64,000 nt of DNA, taken from positions 6,882,001 through 6,946,000 of the forward strand of contig NZ_JACHMQ010000001.1 of the NCBI RefSeq assembly GCF_014208105.1. The letters run 5' to 3'. The position numbers and the translations under genes were made by a program. The notes under the pieces were generated by a model that saw only the letters and a list, made by a program, of their open reading frames with translations, did no database searches and was not told the origin of the DNA. This DNA is from Actinomadura coerulea. GTDB lineage: Bacteria > Actinomycetota > Actinomycetes > Streptosporangiales > Streptosporangiaceae. Positions 39,457 through 47,809 of the stretch are shown piece after piece (positions within the stretch are counted from its first letter, which is position 1; each line of letters begins with the position of its first letter).

Positions 39457-40869
39457 ATGTCCGTCTCCGGAGGGAGTCCCGTGTTCGGCAGGCCCCGCAG
39501 AGCACGCCCCGTCCACCTCCTCTCGGCCCTGGGCCTGGCGGCCGCCCTCGCGCTGACCTCCGCGTCCCCCGCCACCGCGGCCGCCCCGACCGCCACCGGA
39601 AAGGCCACCACCGGCAAACCCGCCACCGGCAAGTTCCCGCCGGGGTTCCTCTGGGGCGTCGCCACGTCCGGCTTCCAGAGCGAGGGCTCCTTTCCCGACA
39701 GCAACTGGACGAGGTACGCCGACCGCAAGGCCGGCGGTGCCACCGACCCGTACGGCAACTCCGTCGACTTCCGGCACCGCTATCCGAGCGACCTGAAACT
39801 CGCCCGAGGGCTCGGCGCGAACGTGTTCCGGACGTCCATCGAGTGGTCCCGCGTCGAGCCGCGTCGCGGTCACCGCGACCCCGAGGCGATCGCCTACTAC
39901 GACGATCTCGTCCGCCGCGTCAAGGCGGCCGGGATGCGTCCGATGCTGACGCTCGACCACTGGGTGTACCCGGGCTGGGTCGCCGACCAGGGGGCCTGGG
40001 ACAACCCCCGCACGCAGGACGACTGGCTGCGCAACGCCCGCTTCGTCGTGGACAGGTACAAGCGCCAGGGGGTCGTCTGGATCACGTTCAACGAGGCCAG
40101 CGCCTACATCTACAAGGAGCTGACGGCCCGTCCGATGGACCTCGGGCAGATGATGAAGATGCGCGACGCCCTGGTCAGGACGCACCGCGCCGCCTACGAC
40201 ATGATCCACGCGGTGGACCCGGGCGCCCCGGTGTCCAGCAACGTCGCCTACGGGTCACCTGTCAACGGCATCTTCGACGCGGCCCTGTTCAACGAGGTCA
40301 CCGACAAGATCGACTTCATCGGCATCGACTACTACTACGGCGCCAACCTCCAGAACGGGACCGCGGCCTACGCGCTCATGGGCGAGTTCTGGAAGATCGA
40401 CCCCGAGCCCGAGGGGCTGTACTACGTCCTCAGGAACTACCAGCGGCGACTGCCGAACCTGCCCGTCTACATCGTCGAGAACGGCATGGCCACGGACAAC
40501 GGCAAGCCGCGCCAGGACGGCTACACGCGCTCGGACCATCTGCGCGACCACATCTACTGGATCCAGCGCGCGATGGCCGACGGCGTGAAGATGATGGGCT
40601 ACAACTACTGGAGCCTCACCGACAACTACGAGTGGGGCAGCTACCGGCCGCGGTTCGGCCTCTACACGGTGGACGCGCTGACCGATCCGTCCCTGGCGCG
40701 CCGTCCGACCGATGCCGTCCCGACCTACCGGTCGATCATCGCGAACCGGGGCGTCCCCGCCGGATACGTGCCGGTGCGCAAGCCCGGCTGGTGCTCGATC
40801 GAGGACCCCGTCGCCACCTGCCTCGGCACGACGCCCACCCCGCCCGCCTCCTACCGCCGCGCGGCGTGA
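39457..40869 (+). CDS. secreted glycoside hydrolase family 1 enzyme
   Basis: This 470-residue protein starts at ATG four bases after GAAGGAG. A signal peptide covers about residues 1-40 (LSALGLAAALALTSASPATA). GH1 features are FPPGFLWGVATSGFQSEGSF, NVFRTSIEWSRVEPRRG, the acid/base Glu in WITFNEASAY (NEA instead of the usual NEP) and the nucleophile Glu in VYIVENGMATDNG, then YWSLTDNYEWGS. It probably releases beta-linked glucose, galactose or similar sugars outside the cell. A Thr/Gly/Lys linker precedes the domain. The NEA variant could alter acid/base geometry. Confidence 0.9.
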   Translation: MSVSGGSPVFGRPRRARPVHLLSALGLAAALALTSASPATAAAPTATGKATTGKPATGKFPPGFLWGVATSGFQSEGSFPDSNWTRYADRKAGGATDPYGNSVDFRHRYPSDLKLARGLGANVFRTSIEWSRVEPRRGHRDPEAIAYYDDLVRRVKAAGMRPMLTLDHWVYPGWVADQGAWDNPRTQDDWLRNARFVVDRYKRQGVVWITFNEASAYIYKELTARPMDLGQMMKMRDALVRTHRAAYDMIHAVDPGAPVSSNVAYGSPVNGIFDAALFNEVTDKIDFIGIDYYYGANLQNGTAAYALMGEFWKIDPEPEGLYYVLRNYQRRLPNLPVYIVENGMATDNGKPRQDGYTRSDHLRDHIYWIQRAMADGVKMMGYNYWSLTDNYEWGSYRPRFGLYTVDALTDPSLARRPTDAVPTYRSIIANRGVPAGYVPVRKPGWCSIEDPVATCLGTTPTPPASYRRAA

Positions 40870-40911
40870 GGACGCGCGTCTCCGCCCTGCCGGCCCCTTG
40901 ACCGGACGGAC

Positions 40912-41934
40912 TCAGGAGGCCGCGCGGAGCAGGTCGAGGACGGCCTGCTCCGCCGGCCCCTGCGTCGCCAGCTCGCCCTCGGCGACGTCCACGCCGAGCC
41001 GCCCGAGGGCGGGCGCGATCGTCGTGCCCTCCTCGTACAGGTCGATGATGCGGGGGTCGATGTAGGACGCCCGCGCCACGGCCGGGGTGTTGCCGAGGTA
41101 GGACGCGACCTCCTTCACGACGCGGACGACCGCGCGGGTGCGGGCGGTCTCGCTGTCCCCGGCGCGCACCGACACCGCGAGCCCGACGGCCGCGAGGACG
41201 GTGGCGTGCCACGTCCGGAAGTCCTTGGCGGTGAAGTCGCCCTCGGTGACCTCGCGGATGAACTCGTTGATGTCGGACGTGGTGACGTCGTGCCAGCCGG
41301 TGGGCGTCCGGTAGGCGAGCAGTTCGGGCGAGTCGTCGCCGCGCCGCTTGAGCCCGCTCACCACCTTGCACACGTTCTCTTCCGCGACCGCCTGGTACCG
41401 GTCCTTCGAGCCCTTGGCGGGATAGTCGAACGTCACCCGGTCCCGCCCGCAGGTGACGTGCTCGCGCAGGACGGTCGCGAGCCCGAAGGTGCCGTTCTCG
41501 GCCGCGTACGCCTCCCCGCCGATCCGGAAGAACCCGAGGTCGATGAGGCGGACGGCCGCCGCGAGCACCCGCTCGCGCGTGTAGCGGCGTTCGGCCAGGT
41601 ACTCGCCGAGCGTGTGGCGGACCTTGGGCAGCCGCTCGGCCAGTTCCAGGACGTGGTCGTGCTTCTCCCGGTCGCGCTGCTCCCGCCAGGCGTCGTGGTA
41701 GAGGTACTGGCGGCGCCCGGCGGCGTCCGTGCCGACGGCCTGGATGTGGCCGTCGGAGTCGGGGCAGATCCAGACGTCCTTCCACGCGGGAGGGATGACG
41801 AGGGCCTTGATCCGCGCCTTCTCCTCGGGGTCGGCCAGGGTCCGGCCGTCGAGCCCCAGGTACACGAACCCCTTGCCGCACTTCCGGCGTCCGAATCCGG
41901 GCTCGCTCAGATCGCTGCGTCGCAGCTCCGTCAT
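40912..41934 (-). CDS. DNA topoisomerase IB
   Basis: This 340-residue enzyme starts at ATG after GGGAG. The bacterial TopIB pattern is clear: LVIPPAWKDVWICPDSDGHI, QAVGTDAAGRRQYLYHDAWR, and the catalytic core with RVTFDYPAKGSKDR and a late SYIDPRIIDLYEEG holding the active-site Tyr. It relaxes supercoils through a 3'-phosphotyrosine intermediate. It begins 10 bases after the stop of the upstream SDR gene, so they share a transcript. Poxvirus-like TopIB genes are sporadic in actinomycetes. Confidence 0.92.
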   Translation of the reverse strand: MTELRRSDLSEPGFGRRKCGKGFVYLGLDGRTLADPEEKARIKALVIPPAWKDVWICPDSDGHIQAVGTDAAGRRQYLYHDAWREQRDREKHDHVLELAERLPKVRHTLGEYLAERRYTRERVLAAAVRLIDLGFFRIGGEAYAAENGTFGLATVLREHVTCGRDRVTFDYPAKGSKDRYQAVAEENVCKVVSGLKRRGDDSPELLAYRTPTGWHDVTTSDINEFIREVTEGDFTAKDFRTWHATVLAAVGLAVSVRAGDSETARTRAVVRVVKEVASYLGNTPAVARASYIDPRIIDLYEEGTTIAPALGRLGVDVAEGELATQGPAEQAVLDLLRAAS

Positions 41935-41944
41935 CGGAACTCCC

Positions 41945-42793
41945 TCAGCCCGGGTGGATCTCACCGCCGGCGGGGACTAGGGTCTGCCCGGTGTAGTAGG
42001 ACGACTGGCGGTCGGAGGCGAAGAAGACGTAGGACGGCGCGATCTCGTCGGGGTCGGCCGCGCGTCCCATCGGGGCCTGCTTTCCGAAGTCCTCGACCTT
42101 CTCCTCGTCGAACGTGGCGGGGATGAGCGGCGTCCAGACCGGGCCGGGCGCGACGCAGTTGACCCGGATCTCGCGGTCCATGAGGTTCTGGGCGAGGCAC
42201 GTGGTCAGCGCCATCGCCGCCGCCTTGCTGGCCGAGTAGTCGATGAGCGTCTTGTTGCCGCGCAGCCCGTTGATGGACCCCGTGATGATCACGGATGACC
42301 CGGGGCCCAGGTGGTCGAGGGCCTCCTGAACGGTCCAGAACAGCGAGAACACGTTCACCTCGAACGTCCGCCGGAGCTGGGCGTCGTCGATCTCGCGCAC
42401 GTCCTTCACCGGCGTCTGGGTGCCGTGGTGCAGGACGAGCAGGTCGAGCCCGCCGAGGTCGCGGACGGTGTGCCGGACCACCTCCCGGCAGTGCCGCTCC
42501 TCGGCCAGGTCGCCGCCGAACGTCACGCACCGCCGGCCGGCGGCCTCGACGAGGCCCGCGGTGTGCCGGGCGTCCTCGTCCTCCTCCAGGTAGGTGATCG
42601 CGACGTCCGCGCCCTCCTTGGCGAACGCGACGGCCGTCGCGCGGCCGATGCCGGAGTCGCCGCCGGTGACCAGTGCGCGCCGGCCGTCCAGCAGGCCGCT
42701 GCCGGTGTAGCCGCGCATCTCGTCGCGAGGTTCGGGCGTCATGTCCTTGGTTCGCCCGGGGTAGGACTGGCTCTGTGCGGGACGCTCGCTCAT
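41945..42793 (-). CDS. SDR-family oxidoreductase (YhdF/YdaD-like)
   Basis: This 282-residue classical/extended-N SDR has the cofactor loop ALVTGGDSGIGRATAVAFAK at about 40-59, active-site Ser in IITGSINGL, Tyr-x3-Lys in IDYSASKAAA, and the C-terminal PGPVWTPLIPATF. The long polar N terminus (QSYPGRTKDMTPEP) is typical of general stress SDRs such as B. subtilis YhdF. Substrate unknown. It is the first gene of an operon with topoisomerase IB and lies divergent from another SDR across a tandem-repeat region. Confidence 0.9.
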   Translation of the reverse strand: MSERPAQSQSYPGRTKDMTPEPRDEMRGYTGSGLLDGRRALVTGGDSGIGRATAVAFAKEGADVAITYLEEDEDARHTAGLVEAAGRRCVTFGGDLAEERHCREVVRHTVRDLGGLDLLVLHHGTQTPVKDVREIDDAQLRRTFEVNVFSLFWTVQEALDHLGPGSSVIITGSINGLRGNKTLIDYSASKAAAMALTTCLAQNLMDREIRVNCVAPGPVWTPLIPATFDEEKVEDFGKQAPMGRAADPDEIAPSYVFFASDRQSSYYTGQTLVPAGGEIHPG

Positions 42794-42862
42794 GGGGTTC
42801 GGGTGCCCTTGCCAGGGGGCAGCAAACGTTCTCTATTGTGACTCCCGAGTAACTTCGTCGCC

Positions 42863-42955
42863 CGGGCAAGACGTGGGTGCTGTGCAAGACGTGCATCCTG
42901 TCCAACACCGTGCGTCCTGTCCAACACCGTGCGTCCTGTCCAACACCGTGCGTCC
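42863..42955. repeat. 19-bp tandem repeats in a divergent promoter region
   Basis: Three exact copies of TCCTGTCCAACACCGTGCG (42896-42952) follow two degenerate units containing GCAAGACGTG about 18 bases apart. They fill the space between two divergent SDR genes. On the minus strand each copy contains TTGGACA. They may be iterated sites for a regulator, or simple slippage. Confidence 0.85.
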
Positions 42956-43045
42956 GCGATCCGCAGGGGTGTGAGCAGAGCGCGCGGCGGCGTCTGGATA
43001 GCATCACCCCGAACCACATTCGGTCCCTCACGTAAGGTGTCGCTT

Positions 43046-43819
43046 ATGGACCTGAACGGAGTTTCCGCCGTCGTATCCGGTGGCGCGAGCGGCCTCGGTG
43101 AGGCCACCGTCCGCGCGCTGGCCGCCGAAGGCGCCAAGGTGGTCATCGCCGACCTGAACGAGGACAAGGGCAAGGCCCTCGCCGACGAGATCGGCGGCGT
43201 CTTCGTCAAGACGGACGTGTCGAACGAGGAGCAGGTGCAGGCGGCGGTGCAGGCCGCCGTCGACTCCGGCTCCCCGCTGCGCGTCATCGTCAACAGCGCC
43301 GGCATCGGCTGGGCGTCGCGGACCGTGAACCGCGACGGCACCCCGCACGACCTGGCGTCCTACGAGACCGTCATCCGGATCAACCTGATCGGCACCTTCA
43401 ACCTCATGCGGATCGGCGCCGCGGCCATCTCCAAGACCGAGCCCGCCGACGAGGACGGCCTGCGCGGCGTGGTGATCAACACCGCGTCCATCGCCGGCAT
43501 CGAGGGGCAGACCGGGCAGCTCGCCTACTCCGCGTCCAAGGGCGGCATCATCGGCATGACGCTCCCCGCCGCGCGCGACCTCGCCGCGATCGGCGTCCGG
43601 GTCAACACGATCTGCCCCGGCATCATCGACACCCCGATCTACGGCGAGGGCGAGGCGGCCGAGGCGTTCAAGGCCAAGCTCGCCGCCCCCGTCCCGTTCC
43701 CGAAGCGGATGGGCAAGGCGTCGGAGTTCGCCCACCTGGTCAAGTCCCTGATCGAGAACGACTACATGAACGGCGAGACCATCCGCTTCGACGGCGGTAT
43801 CCGCTTCCAGCCGAAGTGA
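43046..43819 (+). CDS. SDR, 3-hydroxyacyl-CoA dehydrogenase-like
   Basis: This 257-residue classical SDR has SAVVSGGASGLGEATVRALA as cofactor loop, D-L-N for NAD preference, VNSAGIGWA, catalytic Ser in INTASIAGIEG, Tyr-x3-Lys in LAYSASKGGI, and PGIIDTPIYGEG. The pattern matches type-II 3-hydroxyacyl-CoA dehydrogenases (HSD17B10-like) that work in fatty-acid or sterol beta-oxidation. An enoyl-CoA hydratase gene follows after eight bases, so the pair carries out consecutive beta-oxidation steps. AAGGTG precedes ATG. Confidence 0.9.
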   Translation: MDLNGVSAVVSGGASGLGEATVRALAAEGAKVVIADLNEDKGKALADEIGGVFVKTDVSNEEQVQAAVQAAVDSGSPLRVIVNSAGIGWASRTVNRDGTPHDLASYETVIRINLIGTFNLMRIGAAAISKTEPADEDGLRGVVINTASIAGIEGQTGQLAYSASKGGIIGMTLPAARDLAAIGVRVNTICPGIIDTPIYGEGEAAEAFKAKLAAPVPFPKRMGKASEFAHLVKSLIENDYMNGETIRFDGGIRFQPK

Positions 43820-43827
43820 GGCCCTGA

Positions 43828-44640
43828 ATGACCGATGCTGTATCGCCCGAGGGGGGACGACCCCCCGCGCCCCCCGGCAACGACGCGGTGCTGACCGAAG
43901 AAGACGGCGCGGTCCTCATCATCACCATCAACCGCCCGGAGGCCCGCAACGCGGTCAACGGCGAGGTGGCGAAGGGGATCGCGGCGGCCCTCGACGAGCT
44001 CGACTCCCGCAAGGACCTGTCCATCGGCATCCTCACCGGCGCGGGCGGGACGTTCTGTGCCGGCATGGACCTCAAGGGCTTCCTGACGGGCGACAACCCG
44101 ACCGTCGAGGGGCGCGGGTTCGCCGGCATCACCGAGCGCCCGTCGGCCAAGCCGCTGATCGCCGCCGTCGAGGGCTACGCCCTGGCCGGCGGCTGCGAGG
44201 TGGCGCTGTCCTGCGACATGATCGTCGCGGCGCGGGACGCCCAGTTCGGGCTGCCCGAGCCGAAGCGCGGACTGGTCGCGGCGGGCGGCGGGCTGCTGCG
44301 GCTGCCGCAGCGCATCCCGTTCCACATCGCCATGGAGATCGCCCTCACCGGCGACAAGTACCCAGCGGAGCGGATGGCCGAGCTCGGGTTCGTCAACCGG
44401 CTCGCCGAGCCGGGCGGCGCGCTCGCCGCGGCCAAGGAGCTGGCCCTGAAGGTCGCCGAGAACGCCCCGCTGGCGCTCGCGGCGACCAAGAAGGTCATCG
44501 TCGAGTCCGCGGACTGGACGTCCGACGAGGCGTGGAAGAAGCAGCAGGACATCACCCTGCCGGTCTTCATGTCCAAGGACGCCCAGGAGGGCCCGGCGGC
44601 CTTCGCCGAGAAGCGCAAGCCGAACTGGAAGGGCGAGTAG
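43828..44640 (+). CDS. enoyl-CoA hydratase/isomerase (crotonase family)
   Basis: This 270-residue crotonase has ITINRPEARNAVNGEVAKGI, the first oxyanion strand in GAGGTFCAGMDLKGFL, the second in GYALAGGCEVALSCDMIVAA, and FGLPEPKRGLVAAGGGLLRL with a Glu at the usual catalytic position. An N-terminal extension of about 25 residues is Pro/Gly-rich. It hydrates or isomerises unsaturated acyl-CoA. It is the second gene of an operon with the 3-hydroxyacyl-CoA dehydrogenase-like SDR and ends before an intrinsic terminator. Confidence 0.92.
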   Translation: MTDAVSPEGGRPPAPPGNDAVLTEEDGAVLIITINRPEARNAVNGEVAKGIAAALDELDSRKDLSIGILTGAGGTFCAGMDLKGFLTGDNPTVEGRGFAGITERPSAKPLIAAVEGYALAGGCEVALSCDMIVAARDAQFGLPEPKRGLVAAGGGLLRLPQRIPFHIAMEIALTGDKYPAERMAELGFVNRLAEPGGALAAAKELALKVAENAPLALAATKKVIVESADWTSDEAWKKQQDITLPVFMSKDAQEGPAAFAEKRKPNWKGE

Positions 44641-44683
44641 CCCCCGGTACGAGTGCCCTCCGGCAGGGCGGCGGTACGCAGAG

Positions 44684-44713
44684 CGCCCGGAACTTCACGG
44701 TTCCGGGCGTTTT
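44684..44713 (+). terminator. intrinsic terminator after the enoyl-CoA hydratase
   Basis: The arms CGCCCGGAA and TTCCGGGCG close on an eight-base loop and are followed at once by TTTT. It is 43 bases past the stop codon. Confidence 0.85.
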
Positions 44714-44752
44714 GCGGTTTCCGTGGTGTCCTGATCCGGTCCAGCGCCAGTA

Positions 44753-45128
44753 GGCGTGGGTCCTCGGCTACAACCTGAGCGGCACCCTCGGCCTCTACTG
44801 GAACGGCACCAAGTGGAGCCAGGTGGCCTACCCGATGGTGGGCTTCCCGACCGCCGTGTCCGCCGCCGACGGCACCGCGTACTCCATCGCGGGCGTCGAC
44901 GCCGCGTCCGGCGGCCCGAGCGCCGTGCTGCGCTGGACGGGCACCGCGTGGGTCGACCCGAAGGTCCCGCTGCCGCCCTCCTCATCCGTCACGGCCGTGG
45001 ACGTCCGGGCCGAGGACGACGTGTGGCTCGCCGGCACGACGTCCGCCACCGGGACGTCCGTCACCGGGCTGGTGATGCACTTCGACGGCACGTCCTGGAA
45101 GACGGTCGGCACGCCCCTGAACGGGTAG
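44753..45128 (+). pseudogene. 5'-truncated beta-propeller-like protein
   Basis: The frame opens directly after a TAG with no start codon and reads GYNLSGTLGLYWNGTKWSQV, PSAVLRWTGTAWVDPKVPLP, EDDVWLAGTTSATGTSVTGL and MHFDGTSWKTVGTPLNG, then a stop. The W-x-G-T-x-W and DVWLAG repeats are propeller blades of a secreted actinomycete family. The N-terminal part is gone, leaving about three blades. Confidence 0.65.
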
Positions 45129-45179
45129 GACCGGAACGCGATCATCGGCGTGCTTGTTCGGGGAGCGGGGAGCGGCGTC

Positions 45180-45899
45180 ATGCGTTCGGGTGCCATGGGG
45201 GTTCTCGCCTGTCTTTCAGTGTTGGTCGCGGCGGGTGTTCAGGCTCCACAGGCGTTCGCCCGGGAGAGCGCGGAGGATCCCTGCCGGGCCCTTGACGAAG
45301 GGAAGACGCGGTACGAGGCGGGTGCGGCACGGCATGTGGTGTTCGCCGTGGCGGCCGGGTACGGGACGACCGAGGTGGTCGTCACCGAATGCGTCCGGGT
45401 AGGGCGCTCGTGGAAGGCGCTCCTGACCGCACCGGGGCATGTGGGACGGAACGGGTACGCCGAAGCGGGCGCCAAGCGGGAGGGCGACGGCAAGTCGCCG
45501 ACCGGCTCCTACAGCCTGACCCAGGCGTTCGGCGAAGGAGACCCGGGGACCCGCCTCCCCTACCGGAGGCTCCGGGCGAGCGGCGACTGCTGGGGCTCGA
45601 CGGTCGGCGACCGGCGCTACAACCGCTACTACCGCGGCGCGTGCCTGCCCGCCGACGAGGACCTCTCGCAGATCATGCTGGACGGCCCCTACCGGCAGGC
45701 CGTGGTGATCGACTACAACCGGCCTCCGGACTCGCCGGTCGTCCAGGGGAACGGCTCGGCGATCTTCATGCACATCGGCGCGGGGCAGACCGCGGGGTGC
45801 GTCTCGATGGCCCGGCCCGTCCTGGAGTCCGTCATGCGGACACTGCGGCCGCACGACCGGATCATGATGGGGACGAGCCAGGCCCTGTTCCGCCGCTGA
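45180..45899 (+). CDS. L,D-transpeptidase (YkuD-fold) secreted protein
   Basis: This 239-residue protein starts at ATG seven bases after GGGGAG, with a signal peptide at about 1-28 (VLACLSVLVAAGVQAPQAFA). The catalytic region is IFMHIGAGQTAGCVSMARPV, with His-x-G and the active Cys in GCVS; earlier, GDGKSPTGSYSLTQAFGEGD marks the YkuD-type fold. This variant, lacking the usual SHGC pattern, belongs to the ErfK/YkuD-like subgroup. It could cross-link peptidoglycan or anchor proteins. It stands alone. Confidence 0.85.
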   Translation: MRSGAMGVLACLSVLVAAGVQAPQAFARESAEDPCRALDEGKTRYEAGAARHVVFAVAAGYGTTEVVVTECVRVGRSWKALLTAPGHVGRNGYAEAGAKREGDGKSPTGSYSLTQAFGEGDPGTRLPYRRLRASGDCWGSTVGDRRYNRYYRGACLPADEDLSQIMLDGPYRQAVVIDYNRPPDSPVVQGNGSAIFMHIGAGQTAGCVSMARPVLESVMRTLRPHDRIMMGTSQALFRR

Positions 45900-45914
45900 G
45901 CCGAACAGGGCGTT

Positions 45915-46110
45915 GTGGCGGGTTCGCCCGCCGGCGACACCGACCTGCAGGCGCGGGCGCTCGCCATCCGGGCGAACATCGCCCTGATCGAGGGACGCGG
46001 CGACTACGCGGGCGACCTCGAACGGGCGCGGCGGCTCCCGGCGCCTCCCCTGGGCGGGCGGCCGCACATGACGCCCCGGTACCTCGCGGCCTACTGCGCC
46101 ATCAGAACCC
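45915..46110 (+). pseudogene. fragment of a TPR-type regulator
   Basis: A coding-like frame, SPAGDTDLQARALAIRANIA then LIEGRGDYAGDLERARRLPA, resembles helical repeats of large ATP-binding LuxR/AfsR-type regulators. It has no start of its own and runs without a stop into the antisense of arfB, where third-position bias vanishes. It looks like a leftover piece. Confidence 0.35.
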
Positions 46111-46148
46111 GCGCTGCGTCTCCGGCGCCTTGCGTTGTCGCCGCGGGG

Positions 46149-46574
46149 TCAGTCCCAGCGGGCGTTGCGCTGGCGCTTCACGCTGCTGCGGCGCTTCTTG
46201 TTCTCCAGCCGCCGCTCGTTGATGCCGCGGGGGACCTTCTTGGGGATGCGCTTCTTCGGGGGAGGGGCGGTCGCCTCGCCCAGGATGGTCGCCAGGCGGG
46301 TCCGGGCCGCGTCGCGGTTGCGCTGCTGGGAGCGGTACTCCTCGGCGCGGATCATGAGGACGCCGCGGACCAGGCGGCCGGACAGGCGCTCCAGGGCGCG
46401 GGCGCGCAGCGGCTCGGGGAGGGACGGGGAGTTCGCGACGTCGAAGGAGAGCTCGGCGGCGGTGGCGCTGGTGTTGACGTGCTGCCCGCCCGGCCCCGAG
46501 GAGCGGGAGAAGCGCCAGCTGAGCTCGGACTCCGGGATGGAGACCGAGCCGCGGACGTGGATCTGGGCGGGCAT
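46149..46574 (-). CDS. arfB: alternative ribosome-rescue factor ArfB
   Basis: This 141-residue release-factor-like protein has the GGQ catalytic motif in RSSGPGGQHVNTSATAAELS and a basic C-terminal tail, RRLENKKRRSSVKRQRNARW, that enters the empty mRNA channel. It hydrolyses peptidyl-tRNA on stalled ribosomes. Length and architecture match ArfB/YaeJ rather than RF1 or RF2. Start ATG is set by the family N terminus. Confidence 0.93.
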   Translation of the reverse strand: MPAQIHVRGSVSIPESELSWRFSRSSGPGGQHVNTSATAAELSFDVANSPSLPEPLRARALERLSGRLVRGVLMIRAEEYRSQQRNRDAARTRLATILGEATAPPPKKRIPKKVPRGINERRLENKKRRSSVKRQRNARWD

Positions 46575-46725
46575 GGCCCCATTGTCGCAGGGAAGGCTCG
46601 GCCCAGTCGCTTCAATATCGCCCCGTCTCGCTCCCGTCTCGTCCCCGCCGTCGCGTCGTTCCGGCGACGTCTGGCTCGCGGGCCCTACTGGCGACAACTG
46701 AAAGTACTTACTTACACTGGTCGCC

Positions 46726-47628
46726 ATGACCGTGATCGCCAATCAGCATGCCGACGACCCCGCCGACGGCCCCGCCGACGGCCCTGCCGATGAGGGGCTC
46801 TTCCGGGACGACGACCTCATCCGCGTCATCACGCGGGAGGGCGTGCTGATCGCCGCGGGCGGGGCCGCGTCGCTGCTTCAGACCGCGCATCCCAAGGTGG
46901 CGCAGGGCGTCTACGACCACAGCTACACGGCGGACGACCCGCTGCGCAGGCTGCGGAACACCATGGGCTGGCTCTACGCCGTGCAGTTCGGGACGAGGGA
47001 GGAGGCCGAGACCTTCAGCGCCCTGGTCACCAAGGGGCACGCGGCCGTCACGGGCCCCGACTACGAGGCGAACGACCCTGAGTTGCAGGTGTGGGTCGCG
47101 GCCACGCTGTTCGCGGTGGCGGTGCAGTTCTACCAGTTGGTCTTCCGGCGGACCTTCACCGACGCGGAGCTGGAGGAGTTCTACCGGCAGACCAAGGTCT
47201 ACGCGACGATCCTCGGCTGCCCGGAAGAGCGGATGCCGGGGACCTACCCGCAGTTCCGCGAGTACTACGCGGGCATGCTGCGCACCTTGGAGATCACCGA
47301 CGCGTCGCGGGCCATCGCCGAGCAGGTGCTCGATCCGAGGCTTCCGGGCGGGCCGCTGCACGCGCCCGGGCTGGCGGCGATCCGGCTGCTCACCGCGGGG
47401 CTGATGCCCGCGCCGATCCGCGAGCAGTACGGGTGGACGTGGAACGCGGCACGGGAACGCCGGTTCCGTCTCCTGGTCGGCGTGATCGCACTCGTGTACC
47501 CGCGGCTCCCGCTGCGCGTCCGCACGCTGCCGCGCGAGTACTACCTGCTCAGGACGCGCCGCATGCTGGCCAAGCTGAAGCGCCGCCCGGCCGCCGTCGT
47601 CCGGGGCGTGGCCCCGGACCAGGGCTGA
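46726..47628 (+). CDS. MpaB-like oxygenase (DUF2236)
   Basis: This 300-residue protein is of the DUF2236/latex-clearing-protein type: VITREGVLIAAGGAASLLQT, AHPKVAQGVYDHS with the His, MGWLYAVQFGTREEAETFSA and GHAAVTGPDYEANDPELQVW. The family binds heme b through buried His residues and includes MpaB and rubber oxygenases. The N-terminal repeat PADGPADGPAD is unusual. An AT-rich AAGTACTTACTTACACT segment ends eight bases before ATG and gives a short or leaderless transcript (TACACT at 46713-46718). Confidence 0.85.
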   Translation: MTVIANQHADDPADGPADGPADEGLFRDDDLIRVITREGVLIAAGGAASLLQTAHPKVAQGVYDHSYTADDPLRRLRNTMGWLYAVQFGTREEAETFSALVTKGHAAVTGPDYEANDPELQVWVAATLFAVAVQFYQLVFRRTFTDAELEEFYRQTKVYATILGCPEERMPGTYPQFREYYAGMLRTLEITDASRAIAEQVLDPRLPGGPLHAPGLAAIRLLTAGLMPAPIREQYGWTWNAARERRFRLLVGVIALVYPRLPLRVRTLPREYYLLRTRRMLAKLKRRPAAVVRGVAPDQG

Positions 47629-47664
47629 CCGCAGGCCCGAGTGGGCGAGGCGCCGGACGGATGT

Positions 47665-47704
47665 GAGCGGCCGCGTGACTCACAGGCAGGTCACGCGGCC
47701 GCTC
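47665..47704. terminator. 15-bp-stem terminator between convergent genes
   Basis: The arms GAGCGGCCGCGTGAC and GTCACGCGGCCGCTC pair perfectly around a ten-base loop between the MpaB-like gene and the pepD-like gene. There is no long U tract. It is likely to act in both directions. Confidence 0.85.
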
Positions 47705-47809
47705 TCCCTTGCCCGGTCCTCCCGCCCGGCCCGGCCGGAAGGACCTACCTGCCCGGGGCGCCGTCCGCCGCCCGCTCCCCCCAGAGCCCTGGCCGGACGG
47801 CGTCCCGGG

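Noticed and set aside
42896..42952. Possible small CRISPR array
   Set aside because: The repeats are directly tandem with no unique spacers and there are no cas genes.
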